This document shows positions 8,697 through 17,590 of a stretch of 64,000 nucleotides of DNA, in pieces (within the stretch, counting starts at the first letter, position 1; each line of letters begins with the position of its first letter). The notes under the pieces were generated by a model that was not told the DNA's origin, did no database searches, and saw nothing but the letters and a program-made list of their open reading frames with translations. The position numbers and the translations under genes are program-made. Where the stretch lies: the NCBI RefSeq assembly GCF_029531655.1, contig NZ_JANRMI010000002.1, positions 62,001-126,000 of the forward strand, written 5' to 3'. Source of the DNA: Bdellovibrio svalbardensis (lineage in GTDB: Bacteria; Bdellovibrionota; Bdellovibrionia; Bdellovibrionales; Bdellovibrionaceae).

Positions 8697-9398
8697 CTAA
8701 GGGCACTGACAGTCTTTAAGACGGCAAGATAAAATTTTATTTTGATGAGTGTATTGGAATTCAAACACGTTGTTATTGTGAGTTTCGAGTGTGACCGTTC
8801 CACCATCTTTTAAAAGAAGTTGTGATTTCACTTCATGGCCTTCGACTTGTCCCATAGCCAGCAAAGAATCCAGTGTCTCAGTCCCTTTCAAAGGTACTGG
8901 TTCTGGATAACCTTCAGCATCGACGCTGAATAAGCGGAGCTCTTTTTTGTTTTTAGAGTTGGTGTTGTCGGAGTCGACAACGTGGATGCGACGTTTCGAT
9001 CCATCTTTCAAAAGCAGATGAAAGTTTTCAACCGAAATGTCTTCACTTTTTACGCCGATAGATTTGCGCAGATATTCAATCAATGCTTCCGGAGTTGCAA
9101 TCGCTTGTGCGGCAATTTCAGGAGCGCAAGTTTTCAATGAATCCAAGAATGTGTCTTTGTTTTCAGCCGCAGATTCTGGAGCAGAATCGCCCGTCGTTGG
9201 CGTGGGCTTCACTTGCTCCTCATAGGCACCAGTGTTGGAGTTTGAATCGCGAATAACAGCGGCAGCGGGAACGCTGCCATTTAATTGCTGTTGTTTCTCT
9301 TTAAAAAGAAGATGCAGGAAATAATAGTCTGCGAGAACGCCCAAAACAAAAAGTACAACTACTGCAGTTATCCAAGTTTTAAATTTGATCGGTCCCAT
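8697..9398 (-). CDS. Membrane-anchored hypothetical protein
   Basis: A 233-residue protein with one N-terminal transmembrane segment (about residues 9-33) and a large periplasmic part. Residues about 35-80 are Pro/Thr/Ser/Ala/Glu-rich and probably flexible. The C-terminal half (from about 85) looks folded, with repeated phrases LLLKDGSKRRIHV and LLLKDGGTVTLET that suggest a duplicated beta unit. It ends with three cysteines (CRLKDCQCP). An AAGGGAA ribosome site lies before ATG 9398, and the gene starts 9 bases after the stop of the upstream secreted protein, so the two are co-transcribed. No known family is recognised. Confidence 0.65.
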   Translation of the reverse strand: MGPIKFKTWITAVVVLFVLGVLADYYFLHLLFKEKQQQLNGSVPAAAVIRDSNSNTGAYEEQVKPTPTTGDSAPESAAENKDTFLDSLKTCAPEIAAQAIATPEALIEYLRKSIGVKSEDISVENFHLLLKDGSKRRIHVVDSDNTNSKNKKELRLFSVDAEGYPEPVPLKGTETLDSLLAMGQVEGHEVKSQLLLKDGGTVTLETHNNNVFEFQYTHQNKILSCRLKDCQCP

Positions 9399-9407
9399 AT
9401 TCCCTTT

Positions 9408-10733
9408 TTAGTTTTGGTTCAAGTCAGGAGTCCAAGAGTCCCATGACTGACATGATTTTGCACGCTGCGAAGGTCCACGGAGGTCGCCCCAACGGTATGA
9501 CCCTTCATCATGGGGATTGTTTGAAATGAGGCCTGCCGACAAACGGCGTTTGAACTCAGCCACATCCATGCGTTTTCCCGGAAGATATTCCGTCGTGCAA
9601 AGAGATGCAGAAGTGATTCCTTGCGGGGCCATGTTCTGAGTTTCAGCGGCGATTGAGCTTTGAATCATCGGATAGATTTTTCCAAGTTGCGCTTTCATCT
9701 CTGCAGACAATTGATTGCCACCGTTTGCTGCCAGGATTTCGCGGTAAGCTCTTCTTAATGCAACGAAATCATCGAATGCACGTTGGTCACGGTTTGGTGT
9801 TGAGTAGGTGTCGTAAGTTGCATAGTCCATGCACTTTGGATTCTTCTTCAAATAATTCAAACCATCATTGACCGCGGTCACACGACCCGTAAGGTCTTCA
9901 CAAGTTGTGTTCAACATGCGAGTCATCATTTGCGTGTCAGTTTCTTGGCGCAAAGCCAATTTGCTTTGCACGGTGCGCACCCATTTTCCAAGTGGAATTT
10001 TGTACTGCTCTTCGCTGTAGCCTGGAGTTTTCCAAACAGGTTGGTTCAAATACTCTGTCGGTCTCCAGTAACGGAAACCTGCATTACCAGCCGCTGTGAA
10101 GTTTTCTTCAAAGACCCACTCAGGATTTGGCCAAGATTGACGTTGTTGCAAGCCTGAACCAGAACTTGCGCCGACAGTGGAATTGTAAACAAGGTGAGGC
10201 ACACCAATAGACAAGATTTCTTTGATCGTCCAAGAGTGGTGATTTTTTGCGACAGTCAAAATCAAAGAACCTGAATGAATCGCATCGCGGTTCACAGCCA
10301 CTGGGTAAGTGTCGTTCGGAAGAGAACGCGTGCTGACCGTTTGGAACATGAACACCAGGAAATTACGAACGCGGGAAGTTTCGCTTTGGCCATCCCAACG
10401 GCTCATTTTATTAGACAGGGTTTTGCCTGAAGCTGTCGGATCTTGAATTACAAACGGAAGACGATTTTCATAAGCGAAAATCAATCTCATAGAATAAACC
10501 GTATCCGCGCAATCCAAGCGAAGACCTGCATAAGGATTGCTTTGTCCGTTCGGTAAAACCGGGCGAGAGAAGAAGTCGACCTGCCAAGAACTGCGAACCC
10601 ACTCAGCAAAGCGAGCCTCCCAAGTTGGAGACCATTGGTTAACTTCAGTCCAAACGGCAGCTTCGGCTTTGGAGCCAAGGCCCAGAGTGAAGGTGGCAAC
10701 GAGTGCGAAGGCCAAAATGAGGGAACGAATCAT
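9408..10733 (-). CDS. Secreted protein, possible Cys-His (NlpC/P60-like) hydrolase
   Basis: A 441-residue exported protein with a signal peptide ending near GSKAEAA (residue 26). The segment LDCADTVYSMRLIFAYENR (around residue 75) followed later by KNHHSWTI has the Cys-then-His order of papain-like NlpC/P60 or CHAP peptidases; the match is by arrangement only and is not secure. The rest is Trp/Tyr/Asn-rich, and several further cysteines may form disulfides. AGGAGAGAG precedes the ATG. It is the first gene of a short minus-strand operon. If it is an enzyme, periplasmic or prey-directed peptidoglycan would be a reasonable substrate, but this is inference. Confidence 0.6.
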   Translation of the reverse strand: MIRSLILAFALVATFTLGLGSKAEAAVWTEVNQWSPTWEARFAEWVRSSWQVDFFSRPVLPNGQSNPYAGLRLDCADTVYSMRLIFAYENRLPFVIQDPTASGKTLSNKMSRWDGQSETSRVRNFLVFMFQTVSTRSLPNDTYPVAVNRDAIHSGSLILTVAKNHHSWTIKEILSIGVPHLVYNSTVGASSGSGLQQRQSWPNPEWVFEENFTAAGNAGFRYWRPTEYLNQPVWKTPGYSEEQYKIPLGKWVRTVQSKLALRQETDTQMMTRMLNTTCEDLTGRVTAVNDGLNYLKKNPKCMDYATYDTYSTPNRDQRAFDDFVALRRAYREILAANGGNQLSAEMKAQLGKIYPMIQSSIAAETQNMAPQGITSASLCTTEYLPGKRMDVAEFKRRLSAGLISNNPHDEGSYRWGDLRGPSQRAKSCQSWDSWTPDLNQN

Positions 10734-10862
10734 GTCTCTCTCCTAGGTAGTATTACACGCATGGAGGGTTAAGTTGCGGGGGTGTAAGAATCAATGAAAT
10801 TAGTATATTTCGCTCTGCGCACACTCGAAAATACCGTCGCGGGGCATTATAGTTCCGCGCCT

Positions 10863-11612
10863 ATGCCTAACGTTATGCGAAAAATACGGCTTCTATCTTA
10901 CATTGTCTTACTTGGCTCGCTGCTTTCCTGTTCCGCGAAGGAGCAACCGGCAACCCGTGAATCAGCCCTCAGCAGCGGATTTAAGATGCTCGATCGTCAA
11001 CAATATGACGAAGCGATTCAGTACTTCTCAGGGCTCGCTGAAAAAGATCCGCACTATCAAGTCAAACTGGCTTGGGCCTCTGCTTACGCGGCTCGAGCTG
11101 GTGTCAAAATTGAAACGATATATGCCTTTGTGACCGCCAAAAATTCAGCGGTACCGAATCTGCAAATTCGCATCAAGGAAGTACCGCTCGATCATCAGAC
11201 GCGGGGACTGTTGGCGAACCTCAGCACTTACGCGGAGATTTGGAATAAGATTCCCTCCGTTGGGCAGAGCGCCCGCGAAGACTTGCAAAAGGCTGTAGCC
11301 ATTCTCAAGCAAGATCAAATACCTGGAGTTCGCCTTTATAGCGCAGCTCTGCGCGTAGTGATTTTAAAGTCTTCGATTGAAGAGGGGCTGCGCAATTGGG
11401 ATCAAAACAGTCGTCGTCGTTTGTGTCTGCATGACGTGAAACCCTATTGGGATTGGGCTCTGCGAGTTCTAGACGGTCTGACTCAACTATCACAGGATTT
11501 GGAAGGCGCCTTTCCCTCAAAAAAAGAATTCTCGGAAGCTCGCGTGAATCTTGAGCGCTTACGTTCTGATGCTGCGGCATTGCCGATTCCTGCGGAGGAT
11601 CAATGCTTCTAA
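10863..11612 (+). CDS. Lipoprotein with TPR-like helical region
   Basis: A protein of about 249 residues. A lipobox, LLSC, follows a hydrophobic stretch (RLLSYIVLLGSLLSC), giving a lipidated Cys near residue 23 and placing it in the envelope. Residues after about 40 (SALSSGFKMLDRQQYDEAIQ) look like a tetratricopeptide helix pair, and the rest is helical. The start is uncertain: ATG 10863 and ATG 10875 are both plausible, neither with a strong ribosome site. The 3' end overlaps the next gene by 10 bases, so the downstream barrel protein is translationally coupled. The partner and function are unknown. Confidence 0.65.
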   Translation: MPNVMRKIRLLSYIVLLGSLLSCSAKEQPATRESALSSGFKMLDRQQYDEAIQYFSGLAEKDPHYQVKLAWASAYAARAGVKIETIYAFVTAKNSAVPNLQIRIKEVPLDHQTRGLLANLSTYAEIWNKIPSVGQSAREDLQKAVAILKQDQIPGVRLYSAALRVVILKSSIEEGLRNWDQNSRRRLCLHDVKPYWDWALRVLDGLTQLSQDLEGAFPSKKEFSEARVNLERLRSDAAALPIPAEDQCF

Positions 11613-12622
11613 GACTTTTAGTTTTAAGCATTATCTTAATCGGCATTGAGTGGGCGGAAGCCATGGAACTGCCATCTTTTATGCGTGATGGGAGTTCACG
11701 CTTTCTATCGCGCTCCTTGGGCAGCGCTTGTTATTCCATGGATAGTGTGGAGCGTGGTCTTCCATGTAATCCTGCGTTTGTCGCCAAATCTCGCGATCCG
11801 CGTTTTGATGGAGATCTTTTTTTAGGAAGTAACGTTGAATATCTCAAAGAGGCAGAAAGACTTCTTGGTGGAACGGCAACAGAGGCCGATGTCGCAAGGA
11901 TTGCGGCCCGCAGAGATTACGCTCAGGCCGAAGCATCCTTAGAGGCTTCCTTTCAGGCAGCAACCTGGGGTGTCTCCATCGAACCGTATCGTTTGATTCT
12001 TTATTCTCATATCGAAAATCCATCTTTGCCGGCGGTTGATTTTATCGCCGCTGAACAACAAAGTGCGAAGGCTCAGATCGCAAGCTATGTCTCTCAGAAT
12101 TTCTATGCTGGTTTGCAATTACGCTATACCCACGTGCGCTTCATCGGTCAGTTTTTTACGGTCAGCGAGGCCTTGGCGGAAAATTCACAGGAGCTCTTTG
12201 AAGCACAAACTCAAGAGTTGATCTTCCTGGAGCCGGGCTTTCTTTATGCGTGGGAGGACGCTGCTTGGCAACCGCAAATTTCAGCAGTGCTTTCACAGTG
12301 GGGTGTGACCAGTCATAAATCAGAACAGTTTCCCATTAAGCCCGAAGGGTTGTTGGGGGCGTCAGTTAAGCCCCTGGTTCCTTTGGGGTTGCTCGAGGTT
12401 GGAACGCAATTCTCTGTGAATGCCAATACGGAAAATCTTCGCGATGCGATCAGGGCGGCGGTCTCATATAAATTAGGAATATTGCAAGCGGTGGTGAGTG
12501 CTTCGGAGTTTGATCAGTCAGCCGGTTTTCTTGTGGGCTTCAAGAACTTCACCAGTGGCCTGTCATATTGGAATGAAAACAATGAGCGCGGTGTTTTCAT
12601 TCAATTTGGAGTGACTCTATGA
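11603..12622 (+). CDS. Outer-membrane beta-barrel-like protein
   Basis: A 339-residue exported protein with an N-terminal signal peptide (LLVLSIILIGIEWAEA). The mature part has many amphipathic, aromatic-rich strands, and the chain ends in a strand (GVFIQFGVTL) like those of outer-membrane barrels. The early segment ACYSMDSVERGLPCNPAFVA has two cysteines and resembles the N-terminal plug region of some barrel families, without an exact match. It overlaps the upstream lipoprotein by 10 bases and the downstream small protein by 4 (ATGA). The three genes together look like one envelope assembly. Confidence 0.65.
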   Translation: MLLRLLVLSIILIGIEWAEAMELPSFMRDGSSRFLSRSLGSACYSMDSVERGLPCNPAFVAKSRDPRFDGDLFLGSNVEYLKEAERLLGGTATEADVARIAARRDYAQAEASLEASFQAATWGVSIEPYRLILYSHIENPSLPAVDFIAAEQQSAKAQIASYVSQNFYAGLQLRYTHVRFIGQFFTVSEALAENSQELFEAQTQELIFLEPGFLYAWEDAAWQPQISAVLSQWGVTSHKSEQFPIKPEGLLGASVKPLVPLGLLEVGTQFSVNANTENLRDAIRAAVSYKLGILQAVVSASEFDQSAGFLVGFKNFTSGLSYWNENNERGVFIQFGVTL

Positions 12623-13179
12623 TCCGCGTTTTTTTAGTTTTTCTGATTCTGGCTTTATCTTGTGTGGGCCATGCCAGAGAAAGACAAAACTATTATGATG
12701 GCAACGCTCAGTGGAAAGAGTTTCAGCAGTTCGTAGCTGAACAGCGTGCTGAAGATGAAAAGCTGGGCCTGAGTTACATGATCTCAGGGGCGGTCGCCAC
12801 CATTGGTGGTGTCTATGGTTATTATGCCGCCGAGGAAGTTTTCAGCCGAAGTATGTTTGCGATCACCTCCACGGTCGGTCTGGCTGCCATCGGTTTGGGA
12901 GCGAGTTATTATTGGACGGGGAATGAGTATGATTCCCTTTACTATGCTCTGGAAGGTTCTGGTCTGTCCTTGAGTGAACGCAATAAGGTTCTGCAACGTT
13001 ACCTTGAAAAAGAAAAAATTGAACGCGAGAACCGCAAATGGATTCGCGTGGCGACCCATGCTGTAATTGCGGCTGTGAATTTCTATAGTGCTTCACGAGA
13101 AACTAATGACGATGCGAAAACAGTGTTCGTATTTTTGGGCGGCGTAAATGCTCTTATGGCCGTTACTTACAGTTTCTAA
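12619..13179 (+). CDS. Exported or membrane protein of unknown function
   Basis: A 186-residue protein with a signal peptide (FLVFLILALSCVGHA). Two further hydrophobic stretches lie at about residues 52-68 and 75-95, and another near 145-160 and at the C-terminus, so it may be an integral membrane protein. A charged helix (ERNKVLQRYLEKEKIERENR) separates the hydrophobic halves. Its ATG overlaps the stop of the barrel gene (ATGA), showing tight coupling. No family is recognised. About 200 bases without a gene follow. Confidence 0.6.
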   Translation: MIRVFLVFLILALSCVGHARERQNYYDGNAQWKEFQQFVAEQRAEDEKLGLSYMISGAVATIGGVYGYYAAEEVFSRSMFAITSTVGLAAIGLGASYYWTGNEYDSLYYALEGSGLSLSERNKVLQRYLEKEKIERENRKWIRVATHAVIAAVNFYSASRETNDDAKTVFVFLGGVNALMAVTYSF

Positions 13180-13337
13180 CTTCTGTTTAAAGTTCCTCCT
13201 CATCTGTTTGAAATCCTACTCATCGAAAGTCCAGAACCAACTCTGAGCGGTTTTGCCAGGGGCTAAACCAGTCCGCTTCTAGACCTTTAGTCCTTCAGTT
13301 TTGCCCCATATAAGCAGATAAGTCATTGAGTGCTTGC

Positions 13338-13356
13338 ACTCCGGCTTCGCCGGAGT
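13338..13356 (+). repeat. Short ACTCC...GGAGT hairpin repeat, copy 1
   Basis: A perfect 8-bp stem, ACTCCGGC-TTC-GCCGGAGT, lies in the leader of the transglycosylase-like gene about 25 bases before its ATG. Similar hairpins with the same outer bases and loop recur at 21202-21218 and 27119-27137, so it seems to belong to a small dispersed family and not to be a gene-specific control element. Confidence 0.6.
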
Positions 13357-13381
13357 AGGGCCACTGTTCAAGGAGACTGAT

Positions 13382-15016
13382 ATGCAACATCCTGGCCGTA
13401 CATTTTTCGCGTATACATTCTGCTTTTTAAGTTTCGCCGCCTTTGGATACTACCATATGCAATTCAATACGGATGTGTCGGTAGAAACTGTCGACATGGC
13501 TTCGAATGTGGAGTTTGAGACGGCGGCTCAATGTGGCGACGATCGAAATTATTTTGAACAAGATCTCAAGAAGATGCCTAGTGACTTTACGAAGACACGT
13601 AGAGATGTCGACTCATCTCAGCCACCACGTCAGTGTGTAACCTATATTATGAAAAACTTTATGCCCCTGGATAAGGTATTGGAGTTTCGAGGAACATGTG
13701 ATTCATTCGACAAGTCTACCAATGCTTATTTAAAGGGCCCACAGAAATTTGCAAAGGCCGCTTGTGTGACAGAGCCTTACGTAAATTCTATTTATAATTC
13801 TCTTGTAGATGTGAGTGATTGCTTCAACATCCCTCTTAAAGAGCTTTTACCGAAGCTCTTTAATGAAAGTGGCCTACATGTAAATACCTTGGGCCGAGGT
13901 GGTGACGCTGGTGTAGGTCAACTTACAATGGGAGCATTAAAAGATGACGTATTCCAGGAGTATGACAATGCTCAAAACAAACAAACTGAACGATTAACTT
14001 CTTATGAGTGGATTGTCCGTGAGATGGGCAAGTCAACCAAGCCTTCTTGCCAAAGGATTAAGGCAAATAAGGATGCTATCAATATTCCTTTAAAAGTAGG
14101 GACTCGTTTGTGTTCCAAGGAACAGTTGGCAGAAGAAGAGAAGAACGGAGTCGCAAAAGGAGCGTTACCGTGCTTTGCTGCCTTTACTTACCAAAATAGA
14201 TGCCTGTTCATGAATGGTCATGAAAATCCTTTAAGAAATTTAGTTGCGATGGCGGTCCTATATAAGAACAATCAACGGAATCTAACTGGCGTTGAGTATA
14301 TTGCAGGGGAAGATCGTTTGAATTCTCAAGTGTATGTTCCAGGGACTCCATATGGTCGTCACTTTGGGACAAAAAACTTTGTGGAACGCTTTAGACGTCT
14401 TGGCATTTCGAATCCCGATCAAGAGGTCATCAGACAGATCATTTTGAGTTTAGGATTTAATATTGGTCTAAGTTATCCAATTAGCTTTATGGATAAATAC
14501 CTAGATCAGAGGGAGTCTTTGAACCTAAAACTCTCTTCACAAGATATAGATTTTCAAAACACTCAAACTGGTGATTGGGCAGTCTTCACCAATCTAGGGA
14601 CTTTCTGGCAGGGGCTTTCTGGCAGCGATACTGAGTATCGCGCGGCCTTGAAAAGCTTGGAGGTTTCTTCTAAAGTAAAAGTTGGATATAAAGGCTTGCA
14701 GGATGAATACGGGAAGCTGCGCAACAAAGCTCAATTTGAAATAGCAAGACTACCAAAAAATCTAACTGAAGATGAAATGAATAAAGAGCTTCAAACCATC
14801 ATGCTAAGATACGACCCTCCTCGTCGTGCGATGTTGGATCAAATTTATGCGAAAGCCGGAGTCCTGACTCTGCCAGAGTTTTTCCGAATTGCTCAGGCTA
14901 AATTTGTTTCTGGCGGGTCGTTGAAATATCTTTGGGCTTTATCTGAGAAATATAAAGAATTGGATAGAGTATTAGGTCGTGGTGTTTGTACTACGCCAAA
15001 ATATCTGAAGTTCTAA
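13382..15016 (+). CDS. Periplasmic lytic-transglycosylase-like (SLT fold) protein
   Basis: A 544-residue protein with an N-terminal hydrophobic segment (about residues 8-22) acting as signal peptide or anchor. The block KLFNESGLHVNTLGRGGD, followed by AGVGQLTMG, around residues 158-185 matches the catalytic region of soluble lytic transglycosylases: ES with probable catalytic Glu162, then the G-x-G-Q motif. The family cleaves the MurNAc-GlcNAc bond of peptidoglycan. Six or more cysteines suggest disulfides and a periplasmic or exported location. ATG 13382 follows a clear AAGGAG site. The gene faces two ankyrin-repeat lipoprotein genes 35 bases downstream. It is longer than most SLT enzymes, and the C-terminal half (about 370-544) is of unknown fold. 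Confidence 0.75.
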   Translation: MQHPGRTFFAYTFCFLSFAAFGYYHMQFNTDVSVETVDMASNVEFETAAQCGDDRNYFEQDLKKMPSDFTKTRRDVDSSQPPRQCVTYIMKNFMPLDKVLEFRGTCDSFDKSTNAYLKGPQKFAKAACVTEPYVNSIYNSLVDVSDCFNIPLKELLPKLFNESGLHVNTLGRGGDAGVGQLTMGALKDDVFQEYDNAQNKQTERLTSYEWIVREMGKSTKPSCQRIKANKDAINIPLKVGTRLCSKEQLAEEEKNGVAKGALPCFAAFTYQNRCLFMNGHENPLRNLVAMAVLYKNNQRNLTGVEYIAGEDRLNSQVYVPGTPYGRHFGTKNFVERFRRLGISNPDQEVIRQIILSLGFNIGLSYPISFMDKYLDQRESLNLKLSSQDIDFQNTQTGDWAVFTNLGTFWQGLSGSDTEYRAALKSLEVSSKVKVGYKGLQDEYGKLRNKAQFEIARLPKNLTEDEMNKELQTIMLRYDPPRRAMLDQIYAKAGVLTLPEFFRIAQAKFVSGGSLKYLWALSEKYKELDRVLGRGVCTTPKYLKF

Positions 15017-15028
15017 AGATGCAACCTG

Positions 15029-15050
15029 CGGCACATAGTGCCGTGGAGAT
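15029..15050. terminator. Candidate hairpin between convergent genes
   Basis: CGGCAC-ATA-GTGCCG at 15029-15043, then GGAGATTTTAAT. A 6-bp stem with a weak T tract between the convergent transglycosylase and ankyrin genes may end transcription from the plus strand. Confidence 0.3.
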
Positions 15051-15051
15051 T

Positions 15052-16164
15052 TTAATAGTCATCCTTCTTTCGTGGTTCAAAAGAACTAGCACTCGGGCAG
15101 TCATAGGGGCGATCAGTCCGACCATAGACCATAGAGAAGATAAAGCAATCGTCGGTAGTAACCGCAATTGACTCTTGGTGATAGCCCCCATTATATAGGT
15201 ATTCCTCTTGCGATTGGACGATTTTGTCGCGGTGATTTTCCAAGAATTTATTAAGTGTTTCTGGTAGAGGCTTTCGATAGTCAGTAAATACTTTTTCTGG
15301 ATTCACCTTCACCCAAAGTTTTCCAACATAGTTGTCTTCAATATTCAGCGAAGTAGTAGGGAAACGGTCTAAGATGAAGTCTAAGATATGGGTCTGATCA
15401 CTATCTGCAATCAAAAGGCGTAGCCATTCGAAATTATAGATAATTCTTGAGAAGCCGCTGTTGGATGATGGAGCGCAATGGGCCAGTTTAAGGAACTCAT
15501 ATGCTGTCGATTCTGCGGTTGAAACTTTGGTACCAGCTGACGGAAACTGAAAGCTTTCGATAAACATGGCTGACAATAGATTGCAGCTAATTATGTTCTT
15601 TTTCTGAATTTTTTGAATGGATAGAAGGTCATTTTTTTCGAGAGCCAGAACAATTTCTTTAAAGATCTTTTCGTAGACTAACTCTAAAGGGGTAGGATTC
15701 GCTTTATAGCTGAAAAAGGAGTCGTAGGCGTAAGCATGACCAATTAATGTATCTGTTTCTTTTAGCTTGGATAGGTTAAGTCTATATCTTGCTGTTAATA
15801 GATTATTGATATCACTATTTTTTGTGTTTTCTAAATCCCAAAAAAGTGAAGCCCCGTATTTAATCAAAATATCGAAATGGTGATCTGTGGTGCGACTGAC
15901 TGCAATTTGCAACGGGCTTTTGCCATTTTTGTTTAGAAAGTTCAAATTAAGGTTTGGATGTTGATTAAGAAAAAGCTCTAGCTCAGCTTCTTTGCCAAAC
16001 TCTACGATATCAAATAGATCATTTTGTTCTGATGTTAAAAGTGGCAGATCTGAAGTTTCATTTAAAATGACTGATTTTTTTGTTTGATTGCTGTCTATGT
16101 CCTTTCTGAACGTGCAGCCGGAAAGGATGAGAAAGGTTATAATGAAGCTTACTATTTTTTGCAT
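15052..16164 (-). CDS. Ankyrin-repeat lipoprotein
   Basis: A 370-residue protein with a lipoprotein signal peptide (IVSFIITFLILSGC; lipidated Cys near residue 17). Residues about 50-110 contain ankyrin-like units: DLFDIVEFGKEAELELFL, then NGKSPLQIAV and HFDILIKYGA. The rest is helical and divergent. Ankyrin repeats bind proteins, so a periplasmic partner is likely. The start overlaps the end of the preceding lipoprotein gene by 13 bases, and the two appear to be diverged paralogues. In Bdellovibrio an ankyrin protein (Bd3460) is known to shield the predator from its own peptidoglycan enzymes; the facing transglycosylase-like gene makes a similar role plausible here, as an inference. Confidence 0.7.
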   Translation of the reverse strand: MQKIVSFIITFLILSGCTFRKDIDSNQTKKSVILNETSDLPLLTSEQNDLFDIVEFGKEAELELFLNQHPNLNLNFLNKNGKSPLQIAVSRTTDHHFDILIKYGASLFWDLENTKNSDINNLLTARYRLNLSKLKETDTLIGHAYAYDSFFSYKANPTPLELVYEKIFKEIVLALEKNDLLSIQKIQKKNIISCNLLSAMFIESFQFPSAGTKVSTAESTAYEFLKLAHCAPSSNSGFSRIIYNFEWLRLLIADSDQTHILDFILDRFPTTSLNIEDNYVGKLWVKVNPEKVFTDYRKPLPETLNKFLENHRDKIVQSQEEYLYNGGYHQESIAVTTDDCFIFSMVYGRTDRPYDCPSASSFEPRKKDDY

Positions 16165-17147
16165 GTGACTTCTTCCGAGTGAAGAATGTTGTCATTAATT
16201 TCTTTATTGACGCGAATATTATGGGATTCAATTGATTTGACAGCTTCTGGATCAAGGCATGCGCCAGGATAAGGATTTCCTGTTATTTCATTTGCGTCGT
16301 CGCAGTCGTAAAGGCGTAAATCATAATTCCTATGTCTTAGAAGTGATGTCGTAATAAATTTTTGCCAGGATTTTAGCTGAAAAGGTGAAATGCAGTCCTT
16401 CTTTCTATCTAGGAAAATCTGAGGATCAGCATCTTGAATTGACTTGTCTTTAATATCCAATACGAAAAGAAGTGTCGAAATCAAGGTTAAATCTGAAAAG
16501 TCATTATTATACTGATAGATAAACTCATCTGATAAGAATGCATTCTTCTTTCTGTCATCGAGAGACTTGAGAATAGACCGACATATGTCGGAATTTAGAA
16601 CTTTCTGAATTGAGTTTTCTAGTTGGTCACTATCAATTTTATGACTGCTAGAATTTGAAATTGTTCGCATATTCATTAACTGTTGAAAAAACCTTTCACA
16701 GGTTTCCTTTGGATAATTCTTCGTTGTAATGAGAGATAGTTCGAAAGTTCCTTGGGCGATTGCTTGATCAATTTTTAGAATTTCTCTTTCTTGGTAGGCG
16801 TTGAGGAATGAAAGTGATTCAGACTTATTGAAGAAAAATGGAGAATATCCTTTTTTCTCAAGAATATTTGCTAATTCATAGTCCATGTTCTTTGCAATTA
16901 AATCTAGAAGACCATTGCCATCTTGATCCTTCAGCTGAGTCAGTTGTGTATTTGAGCTTCTATTTATAAATTCAATCTGCTCGTTCCTGGTCCTCGAGTT
17001 GAAAAGCTGATCTAGAGTTGGATCGTTCTGCTTGTCCATAATCACAATTTTGATGTTTTCGCTATCAGATTGCACGTTGGGCTTTTTGCTAAAAGAGCAA
17101 GCGCCAAGCAATAGGGGTGTGATTAGAAGAGCAATCATATACTTCAT
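16152..17147 (-). CDS. Lipoprotein with degenerate ankyrin repeats
   Basis: A 331-residue lipoprotein: the signal peptide MKYMIALLITPLLLGAC has a clear LGAC lipobox with Cys17. The region around residues 45-100 (DQLFNSRTRNEQIEFINR, then QDGNGLLDLIAKNM and YELANILEKKGYSPFFF) follows the ankyrin helix pattern of the downstream gene but is more degenerate. Both proteins share the order lipobox, linker, ankyrin pair and long helical tail, so a tandem duplication is likely. The gene is the first of the two-gene operon and lacks an obvious AGGAG site. The locus is visibly richer in A and T than its neighbours. Confidence 0.65.
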   Translation of the reverse strand: MKYMIALLITPLLLGACSFSKKPNVQSDSENIKIVIMDKQNDPTLDQLFNSRTRNEQIEFINRSSNTQLTQLKDQDGNGLLDLIAKNMDYELANILEKKGYSPFFFNKSESLSFLNAYQEREILKIDQAIAQGTFELSLITTKNYPKETCERFFQQLMNMRTISNSSSHKIDSDQLENSIQKVLNSDICRSILKSLDDRKKNAFLSDEFIYQYNNDFSDLTLISTLLFVLDIKDKSIQDADPQIFLDRKKDCISPFQLKSWQKFITTSLLRHRNYDLRLYDCDDANEITGNPYPGACLDPEAVKSIESHNIRVNKEINDNILHSEEVTCKK

Positions 17148-17590
17148 GCTTTCAGAAGGTGCAAAAAGTGGGTCGAATTGGGAGTTAATACGGTCGTTTA
17201 AGCTGTCTAAGAATTGAACAGTAACATATTTTGACCTGCCTATTTATCGAGAGTTCAGAGCTTCCAATACTCCAATTTGTTACTGCACATTCGGGGCGTC
17301 TCCGATTTGAATTTTCAGAATCGCCCTAGCGATGAAGCTTTGAGTTATTTGATGAGGTTTGTATTTTTCTCTTGCGGGTAATTGTCGACGTCCCCGTTGC
17401 CTGTTTATTTGACGAAACTTTTTCTCTGACGGCGCGGGCTGTTTGTTGGAATTAAATCAGTTCCGGCGTGGCTTATAGCGATTTCCGAATGAATTGGTGA
17501 CGGTTTGAGCTGCGCAAGTGCAAACGGAAAACCCTCAAAAAATTGTTGTAAAAAGCCGTGGTAGGATGCCTTCAAATTTGGAGGTGGCTG
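17148..17590. other. Intergenic stretch without a recognised gene
   Basis: About 440 bases between divergent genes. It must carry the promoters of the ankyrin lipoprotein operon and of the HNH gene. Two similar phrases, TTATTTGATGAGG near 17346 and TTATTTGACGAAA near 17404, form a weak direct repeat. No open frame with a ribosome site and no RNA gene was recognised. Confidence 0.4.

Noticed and set aside
17346-17420. Two similar TTATTTGA phrases as a regulatory repeat
   Set aside because: The match is short and imperfect, and sequence of this composition gives such repeats by chance.
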